Assembly: GCA_039707655.1 (NCBI GenBank) | Contig: CM077670.1 | Location: 147,602,001-147,666,000 of the forward strand | DNA length: 64,000 bases | Source of the DNA: Elymus sibiricus | Taxonomy: Eukaryota; Streptophyta; Magnoliopsida; Poales; Poaceae | Direction of reading: 5' to 3' | Made by a program: the position numbers and the translations under genes | The notes under the pieces: generated by a model | Seen by the model: only the letters and a program-made list of their open reading frames with translations | Told to the model about the DNA's origin: nothing | The model's database searches: none | In this document: in pieces, positions 56,618 to 64,000 of the stretch | Numbering within the stretch: the stretch's first letter is position 1 | Layout of the letters: each line of letters begins with the position of its first letter

Positions 56618-58366
56618 TGTTGGGAAACATAGTACAAAACAAAATTTTCGGACCTACGCACACCCAAGATCAATATGAAGATGCATTACAGGTTGGGATC
56701 ACGATCGTTACCGTCACCGAATTCCAACGGAAGAAGAACGTGTTGGTGTAGATCGTACTTGGAATCCCTCGAACCGTCGATGAACGATCCCGCGAACTGC
56801 CCACGAACAGTCCCTCGAACCGAACACCGAAGGCACGGCCTCTCTACTTGGTTGCAAGCGTGCAACCTTCACGATCCGGCAGTGCTTCGCCGTCCAGAGC
56901 TAATCGTCACCAGAGAATTAGAGATTACAACCACACTGGGCTTCTAATTATGAGGATTAGAGGATCTACGTCTAGCTCTAATTATATCAACTAGGATCAA
57001 CTAGAACTAGAACTAGAGGGAACTAGAGGAGGCTCCAAAACTTGTGTATCTCCATAGAGCAAAAACCCCTAGTATATATAGGTTGGAGGGGAGGGAGAGG
57101 GCAGCCACCAAGGAGGGAAAGCCCCTCCTTGGGGCACTGGCCTAGGGGTAGGAGTCCAACTCCTCCCCTAGTAGGATTCGGCCCCCCATACAGAAAGAGG
57201 GGGCGCCACCTCCACTTGGGCCCTTGTGGCCCAAGTTGCCTTCTCCGGTTTGGCCTTTTAAGGCCCGTTGATATTAAATTTAATATAAAATCCTTCTAAT
57301 AAATATTAGACCCTTTTATATATAATTTAACACCCCTGGAAACATTTTCCACCTATATATATTATTTATCAATAATACCCGGTATTACCTGATACTCTCC
57401 GAAACCCTTCCGGTGACCCCGAAACACTTCCGGATCCTCTCAAAACTATTTCAAATATTTATGAAACAATTCCACAAATATATTCTCATCATTCCCGTCC
57501 TACTAACAATTAGCAGATCGTGATTTCCTTGAGCTTGTGACCCCGTAAGTTTGGTAACTCATAGACATGAACGAAACCATTCGTTCAATGACCGATAGCG
57601 GAACCGTGGACGTCCATACCGATCCCTATGAGCACATGAATGATATTCGAGTGAACCTTTGGTTATCATGTGATGTTCCCTTTGCTTTGCGATACTTCAC
57701 AAAACCTGGGATGCTTCGGTAACCTCCTGAGTCATCATATGCTCATTATACCGTTATCCTCGTTACCAGTTTTGGTCTTCTTTCTCGTTGTCGTGTTCCG
57801 GCATCCCCGTGATGCAGTCACCTGTGTCTAGACACATGATGATTGATGTCATCACACCGAGAGGGCCCTAAGAATATCTCTCCATCGTCGGAGGAGCAAA
57901 TCCCACTCTCGAGCTATCTAGTCCCTTGTCAAACTTTCCGATGAGCCTGTAAGTTGTGGTTATGATCACCGTGTTACGTTTGTGCAATCCCAAAGTCCAC
58001 CGTACGGTAAGAAATGACTACGATGCTCTCATGATCTAAGGAGGAAAATCACACATTAACACTCTGTGTTATTATAATTGATTACAAACGATATAAACTC
58101 AATTCATAAAAGACAAGTTTGGGTCGATTCAATATGATCGTTCTTCCAACGTCATAATCTCAATGTTGTTTTAGGACTATTGTCTACACTTAATGATATC
58201 CTAAGATCCGGAAAACGTGATCACCAACAACACGTGCATATGGGTTTTCCACTGAATCGCATATTCCAAGATCATAGGAGTTATAGCATAGAATATAAAC
58301 TCTTTAATTATGAATACGGAAATATAATAATACAAATATTCTTGCCTCTAGGGCATATTTCCAACA
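56618..58366 (-). repeat. BARE/Angela/WIS-type Copia 3' LTR
   Basis: The minus strand starts TGTTGGAAATATGCCCTAGA and ends CTATGTTTCCCAACA. At 1749 bp it matches the usual LTR length of this Triticeae family. It is followed internally by the family's GTCTCCCACTT polypurine complement. Confidence 0.9.
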
Positions 58367-58380
58367 GTCTCCCACTTCCA
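58367..58380 (-). other. Polypurine tract of the BARE-type element
   Basis: The minus strand reads TGGAAGTGGGAGAC next to the LTR. Confidence 0.85.
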
Positions 58381-58828
58381 CTAGAGTCAATAATCTAGTT
58401 GCATGCTTTTTCTAAAACCCAGGGCTATCTGGTGTTGCTCATGCTTTGCTAGTGGTAGAGCCTTTGTCACCGGATCTGATACTCTTCAAATAATAATGTT
58501 ATTTGTGTCGGTAATATTTTGATTTTCTGTGTAATTCTTATGTTACATTAATGATAACATTATATCTCTATATAGTCCATTTTATGGTAACACTATATCT
58601 CCATATAGTCCATTTACTATATCTTGATATTGTCAATTTTCATTTGGAACTACACCATAGTCTATCAATAAACTTTTATTGATCCAGATTATATTCTATT
58701 GAAAATTTCTCAAGCCTCAATCTATATCATTTATAAAATCCAGAATTATGTTCGTTTTCTGAAACTATTTCAAAACTTATAGCCCGATAATTTACTTATA
58801 TCAGTCATGAAGTTGTGTTGTGTAACCT

Positions 58829-59071
58829 TTACAACAAACAATTTGTGTAACTATTTACAACAATCTCTTCATCTCCTCCATGGATAAGAAGCAAAACCTT
58901 CGTCCAACTGAGGTACTTAATCTTTAAGCAATCACCCTTGAGAACCTCTCTAGGATTACTATGGTACTTACTACTAACAATTAGTTTATGAAACATATGA
59001 CTTTGTACACATTTGATAGCACACATGATGAATTCAATCTCTGATGCAAATTGAACTCTATTCATCCACAC
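58829..59071 (-). pseudogene. Remnant of Copia RT/RNase H junction
   Basis: FIMCAIKCVQSHMFHKLIVSS, KYHSNPREVLKG and LLLIHGGDEEIVVNSYTNC align by eye with the end of RT and start of RNase H in BARE-type pol (usual spelling like YGGDEELVV.GYTDA). The catalytic Asp after YT is lost. Confidence 0.6.
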
Positions 59072-61089
59072 ATGCTCATCAACTATTTTTCAATATTGAT
59101 TTCTGCACAATGTTATGCTATGTTACATTTTGAGAAAATATTTTCTCCTTTTAAACTTTTTAAAACTTTGTCACTGTACATGTCTTAGCAATATCAGATG
59201 TTTCAATCTATATATATAGATTTTCATCCAATAATTCTAAGTCCTTTTAGAAACATGATTTTAATCTTTTGTGCTAATATACTTTATATTATTTCTGATC
59301 AAGTGATATGCCATACATATGTAAGATCAGAAATGCCATAGAGCTCCCACTAAACTTCTTGTATCCACAAGCTTCTTGATAAAGTTTAAATTCTCCAATT
59401 ACTTCATCAAATTCCAGCTACTTGATACTTTATTTCAAATCATACACATGGCTTGAAATACTTATATCATTCCAGTATTCCTAACAAAACCTTTTGGTTG
59501 TATCTTATATACATCCTGTTTGAAATCTTTTCAAAATAGTTATCTTACTCATCTGTTATATATCAATAATATACAACACTTACCATTGTAATCCATTTAT
59601 ACTTTTAGTATTGCTACTAACAAGAAGATTTGACAAGATCAACTCTTCCATTCCTACAAAACTCTTTTGTAAAACTTTTCTTTCAGGATCACAATCCATG
59701 AATATTCGAAGATCCATTTACATCTTTGTGCCTAACACACCTTCTGAAGGTTTCACCAAGTTCAAAACTTGTTCCTTGTATATGGATTTCACTTTGGATT
59801 TCAATGGTTTAAGCCATACCTCTCTAGCTGGGCGCCATCACTGCTTCCTCGTAGTGCACAGGTTCATCTTCTTCTAAGATGAATTATTTAGTAGATTCAA
59901 TAATCTTTTCCGACCTTCGCATTTTGTTAGAGTCTTAACTGAAGCTCCTACATCTAATGTAGTAGTTTCTTTCCTCAGTTTTATGGACAAACATACTCCA
60001 GAACATTTCTGGTTTAGTCTTGTTTTAGCTTAAGCCGAAGATTCATTAATCTCAATAAGCTGTATCATCCTCCCACTTACTCCTTTAACGAGTAAACCTT
60101 TTCTCAAAAAATATTCATTCTGTGACAAGCATTTTGTCCTTGAATTTTTTATGGAAGGAACACAAAAACCGACAATCAAGCATTGGTCTAAAATATTCTA
60201 TAACTCTTTATAGTTTTTATCAAACTTTTGGATGGTGCATCTGTTTAGTGAATATTTTGCTATTTCATTTATAAATCCCCAAAATTTTAATAAGAGCAGA
60301 TCGGTAATTGTCATAATTCCACAATTATTCAATTGCTTGCTAAACTTATGACTTAGATATATTTCTTCATGAAAGAAGAATCATGTTTATCTTTTGTCAT
60401 AATTATATTATATCTTCATCCTGAATTTCTTTGAACTATTTCAAATATTTCAGTCCTTATGTTTTATCAAGTAAATCATATTTACTCATAACATTGATGA
60501 AGTATAAATATTCACCGTGCCCTGTTATATTCATCGGATTTCATACAGCACAATGTATTCAGTCAATTCAAATAAAAGACATTTATACTTCATCTCTATG
60601 AAGATTAATTATCCGATATAACCAAGCAGTGCCACACACAAGTGGTTTTATCAGTCTTCTCAAGACGTTTAGTTTTAATGTTATAGATCACAAACTTCAA
60701 GATTAATCATGAATAAACCATCACAAAATAGAGGTTTAATCAAAAACCATATTCTCATAATTATCTGAACAACTATTGTTTAAAACTTATAAGAATAGCC
60801 ATCGCATAACCCATAGGATAATGCATTACATTACTTCGAAGCAAAATAACTATTATTTCAGTTCTAAGATAAATCTTGAAGATAAACTAAAGACATGACT
60901 TTGACGGTCTCCGTGCAGCGATCCCATCACTGTTCCTAACTTGTCTCACGACTTCATTTCTTCTCTCCTTGTGAGCTCTTTGTAGTCCCTGTATCGGTTT
61001 GCAAATCGAGAGCAACCGATCAGTATCAAATACTCATGACATACAGCAATTTACAAGTAGAATAACATTAACTTTGTATAACAATTATA
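59072..61089 (-). other. Unreadable pol remnant of the BARE-type element
   Basis: Very AT-rich, with no open frame above about 90 codons and no motif I can name. From its place between gag and the RT remnant it should derive from protease, integrase and RT N-half. Confidence 0.5.
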
Positions 61090-61914
61090 CCTTTACCGGA
61101 AGAACCATTCTTCTTATCCGCCAAATACTTCTTCTAGTTATGCTTCCAGTGTCCCTTCTGCTTGCAGTAGAAACATTCGGTCTCTTTAGTGGCTCCTCCC
61201 TTGTTCCTCTTCAGACTCGGTCTTACCGGCTTAAGTAAATTTCTTCTTCTTGGACTTGCCCTTATTCTTGAAACTGGCGATCTTATTTACCATCAACACT
61301 GTTTTGTTCTCCTACATTCCAGCTTCCGTAGTTTTGAGCATAGCAAACAACTCGTTTGCACTTTTCTCCATTCCATTCATGTTGTAATTCATGATAAAGC
61401 CATCGTAAGATGGGGGGAGTGAAGCAAGCACAATATCTGTATCGAGTGTTGGAGGAATTCCAAATTCCAGAGAAGCAAGACTATCAACATAGCCAGCAAG
61501 CTTTACTATATGCTCACAAATTGAGGAACCCTCTTTCATCTTGTATTAAATCAAGGCCTCGGTTAATTCAAAACGTTCGGTCCTTGCCTGCTTTGTGTGT
61601 AGAACTTCTAGTGACCTAATTATAAATTGAGTAGTAGATCATTCAGAACGCTTCTGTAGTTCATGATCCATGCTAGTTAAGATGAGGCACTAGACTGAAT
61701 CATAGTCATCACTATGAGCAGCGTAAGTAGCAACTTCTTTCGGTGGTGCATCCTTTGCAGGAGCATCACTCAGGGGCTAATCCAGCACATACTCCTTCTT
61801 AGCACTCCTGAGAACAAATCTTAGGTTCTGGATCCAATCCGCATAGTTTCCACCATTAGCAGCCAACTTTTGTTTCTCTAACATAGGGGCTAAGTGGAAC
61901 ATATTGCGAGCCAT
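61090..61914 (-). pseudogene. BARE-type gag, broken
   Basis: The ATG complement is at 61912-61914 (MARNMFHLAPMLEKQKLAA). Motifs: NYADWIQNLRFVLRSAKKEY (then a stop), MKEGSSICEHIVKLAGY, SYDGFIMNYNMNGMEKS and ELFAMLKTTE. A Lys-rich stretch follows, with a zinc knuckle CFYCKQKGHWKHN whose last Cys codon is a TAG. Typical UBN2-type Copia Gag. Confidence 0.75.
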
Positions 61915-63084
61915 TGATCTACAACGATAGACACAAAATTCATTTAGACATTTATTCATAATTAATGTTGCACAAGTGTTTAAACAAATTTTAATATAAA
62001 GTGCACTCCCACTCAAATCAATATCTCTCATAATTGAAAGTGAGTGATTCAAGATGGTGGCATCTCATTCACACCCATGGATGGTAGCATCTCATATGAT
62101 ATGAATTTCAATTGGTGGGCAATCTTTTGTCGATCATATCACCATATGACTCTTGTTCATCTTTCGATGCTTTGCGCGTCGAACTCAGAACTTTTCTGCC
62201 AGGACTTCAAGACAACCGACTGTTTCTGCTGTGAGGTCTTACCTCACCCGCCTTACACTTCATTTCTCATTTGTACTCATGGTAGCATGTAGTACTCCGA
62301 AAGGCCACATGTTATAGAAGAATGCAACACTAGGAAGAGCACCTTTTTACTTGATATTTACTGTGAGAGACCACCCTCATAATTGACTACTGTGCAATCA
62401 AAGGGTGCAAACAACAAAGGGATAAAGATCTTAGGCAATTCACAACAGCATGATATGGTATTGCCCTGGGCGTCGGGAATCCTTCATGATCATCTTCAAT
62501 CTTCAGTTGAAGCGTCGTGACGACCAATATTTCATTGCCGTGGCAACAGTTTCAAAAACGCTGCCGTGGTGGCAATTTCAGAAAACGTTGCCATGGCACC
62601 AAATTCAGAAATTCCGCCATGGCATGAAATTATAGCTCCGCGTCCCGCGCCTAGTACACCTTCTCCACGTCGGGGTCCTCCGTGTATGCTTGCCATCGTC
62701 ACCTGTAACCTGTAGGCTATCTCTACGATATTTACATTAACATGGCAATCTCGTGGCTCCAGCCATCATGCCGTGACGGTAGGCCACTTAACATTACAAC
62801 ATATAACCATCTCATACATAAACTCATTATCATGACGAAGGCTATACCACATCATATGCATACTCTGCAAAACCAAGTTAGACGTCCTCTAATCGGTTTT
62901 AGCAAATTTTAGTTATGCGATTAACCAGTTTGAACAAATAATACTAGCTACCTACGTCCACAACATAGGCGATAATTCTTGATGCTAGATTAAGTTTTGG
63001 GGTGTGTGAGGGAAGAGACTTAATTAAAAATCTCTAACCCCACACTAAACTTCGTCAAAAATGCATGACCCCCTAGAAGATCAT
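61915..63084 (-). other. Leader of the BARE-type element
   Basis: No gene. Contains a short repeat family at 62530-62630 (GCCATGGCA/GCCGTGGCA units with AATTTCAGAAA). No primer site or 5' LTR is reached before 63085. Confidence 0.4.
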
Positions 63085-63658
63085 TGTCAGTGTATTGAAA
63101 ATGGGCGTTCAATACCCCTGACTATACATAGACAGTAGTAGCCTCCTCACTGGGAAAGGCTTGGCGGAAGACGAACTTGTTCCAAGTGATCAAGACTTGG
63201 TAGACAAAACTGTGGAGAAGACCTCCAGGCAGGCGATCGAGAAGTACTAAGGATGTACAAAAGATCAAGATTCAAGTTGCCGACAAGCTCCAAACCGGCA
63301 AGATTCAGGCCGGCAAGCACAGGACCGACAAGCTCCCTCCACCGCTCCACCTCAGCGACCTGTCAGAGTCTTGCCGACAGATGGCGGACACGTAGGCAGT
63401 TAGGTGAAGCTTGTCAGGGCACGTGGCAGCTCGCCGTCTGAAGATTAACTTTATTGACAACCGTCCAAGTGGCATGTCAAGATAATAAGAGGTAGTTGGG
63501 CTGATGGTACTGGTGGAGCAGCACTCCCTTGCCAGCATTCACCCTAGCATGACACCTAACGGTGTATTTAATTCTTTTGTCCTATACCGCCAGGGTTAGG
63601 ACTGATAGCACTACAGCCACTATACACCCTCTGTAATTACCATTTTGCCACTGTGGTT
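63085..63658 (+). repeat. Tat-type LTR fragment (related to the Tat-C LTR)
   Basis: Starts TGTCAGTGTATTGAAAATGG and follows the Tat-C LTR (CTGACTATACATAGACAG, GATCAAGACTTGGTAGA, GACACCTAACGG) to TTGCCACTGTGGT, where another LTR begins. Confidence 0.65.
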
Positions 63659-64000
63659 GTCGGGCCAGTGGGAACCACGGTACCACGGCCCGTCTGCCTG
63701 CGGCCCAGGAAGTGACGCATGGCGAATGCCCAAGAGGCGGCCTAGCCACAAGCGCCGCGAAGCAAGAGACCTCACGAGGCGCCGGACTCACGAGGACCCC
63801 TCCGCGAGGAACGAACCACCAAGACTTAGCAGCAGTAGCAGGAAGTCTCGCGTGGCCCCCCTCGCGAGGCGGCCTCCCAACGCAGCCTCCCGAAGCCACC
63901 CGTGCCAGGCGTCGCTTTGCGCTGGCCGCGGGATCACGTGCTCCCCACGTGGGTGATGCACCCCCGCAAGACAGCGACAGTGACAGGAGCCGTACCAGCA
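63659..64000 (+). repeat. Start of another gypsy-type LTR
   Basis: TGTCGGGCCAGTGGGAACC begins abruptly inside the preceding LTR. GC-rich with several CTCGCGAGG palindromes. GTGGT (63654-63658) could be its target duplication. Continues past the window. Confidence 0.45.

Larger units (their letters stand above)
56618..63084 (-). mobile_element. Decayed BARE/Angela-type Copia element, 5' LTR missing
   Basis: 3' LTR at left, then AT-rich remnants of pol, a recognisable gag (61914-61090) and a 5' leader that runs into another LTR at 63085. The pol space (about 2.7 kb) is shorter than in an autonomous copy and full of stops. Confidence 0.75.

Overview
The window is intergenic DNA from a large-genome grass, most likely a Triticeae cereal (wheat, Aegilops, barley or rye type). 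The main reason is a BARE/Angela/WIS-type Copia LTR at 56618-58366, with its characteristic terminal sequence and adjoining polypurine tract. Everything else is layered grass LTR retrotransposons, plus a LINE tail, an hAT end and a MITE-like scrap. I see no intact host gene. The only host-like candidate is a short B3-like exon remnant at 55871-56019. I give elements working labels because I cannot assign database family names.

Layout, outermost to innermost. An LTR (LTR-A, 54914-55870) sits against the B3-like remnant. Left of it lies a Tat-lineage Ty3/gypsy element (Tat-B) with its 3' LTR at 54323-54803. Insertions cut Tat-B into pieces at 24326-24922, 37563-38715 and 53222-54803. Tat-B was hit by (i) a complete Tekay/Del-type chromovirus, 38716-53221, with 4.5 kb LTRs and target site duplication (TSD) GATGA; (ii) a 4.1 kb solo LTR, 24923-37562, TSD CACGC, itself split by a complete CRM-like chromovirus, 28545-37101, TSD GTGTC; and (iii) probably a second Tat element (Tat-C, 22508-24325), whose LTR carries a 5'-truncated LINE. 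Tat-C is split by a minus-strand Copia element (1-22507; its left end is outside the window). That Copia element is split in its gag by a third Tat element (Tat-D, 5170-19957, TSD TTCGA). To the right are a decayed BARE/Angela element (56618-63084) and two further LTR fragments (63085-64000).

How the genes work together. The Tekay, CRM-like and Tat elements carry Gag, aspartic protease, reverse transcriptase, RNase H and integrase genes of the Ty3/gypsy order. The Tat elements also carry a long antisense gene (aORF, Transposase_28-like) between pol and the 3' LTR. In Tat-D the aORF shows two recognisable introns and a TATA-type promoter that is conserved in three copies in this window. The Copia element has Gag and a Transposase_32-like ORF, but no protease, integrase, reverse transcriptase or RNase H that I can find. 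All coding regions are broken; several stops fit C-to-T or G-to-A decay of methylated DNA.

Most unusual structures: (1) Tat-D has three LTRs in direct order, and inverted pieces of its own antisense gene are joined behind both upstream LTR copies. One piece is fused in frame to the Gag/protease ORF. (2) Dense arrays of short spaced palindromes lie just upstream of the TATA box in the LTRs of two unrelated elements. A third array stands before the Transposase_32-like ORF, apparently as an internal promoter.
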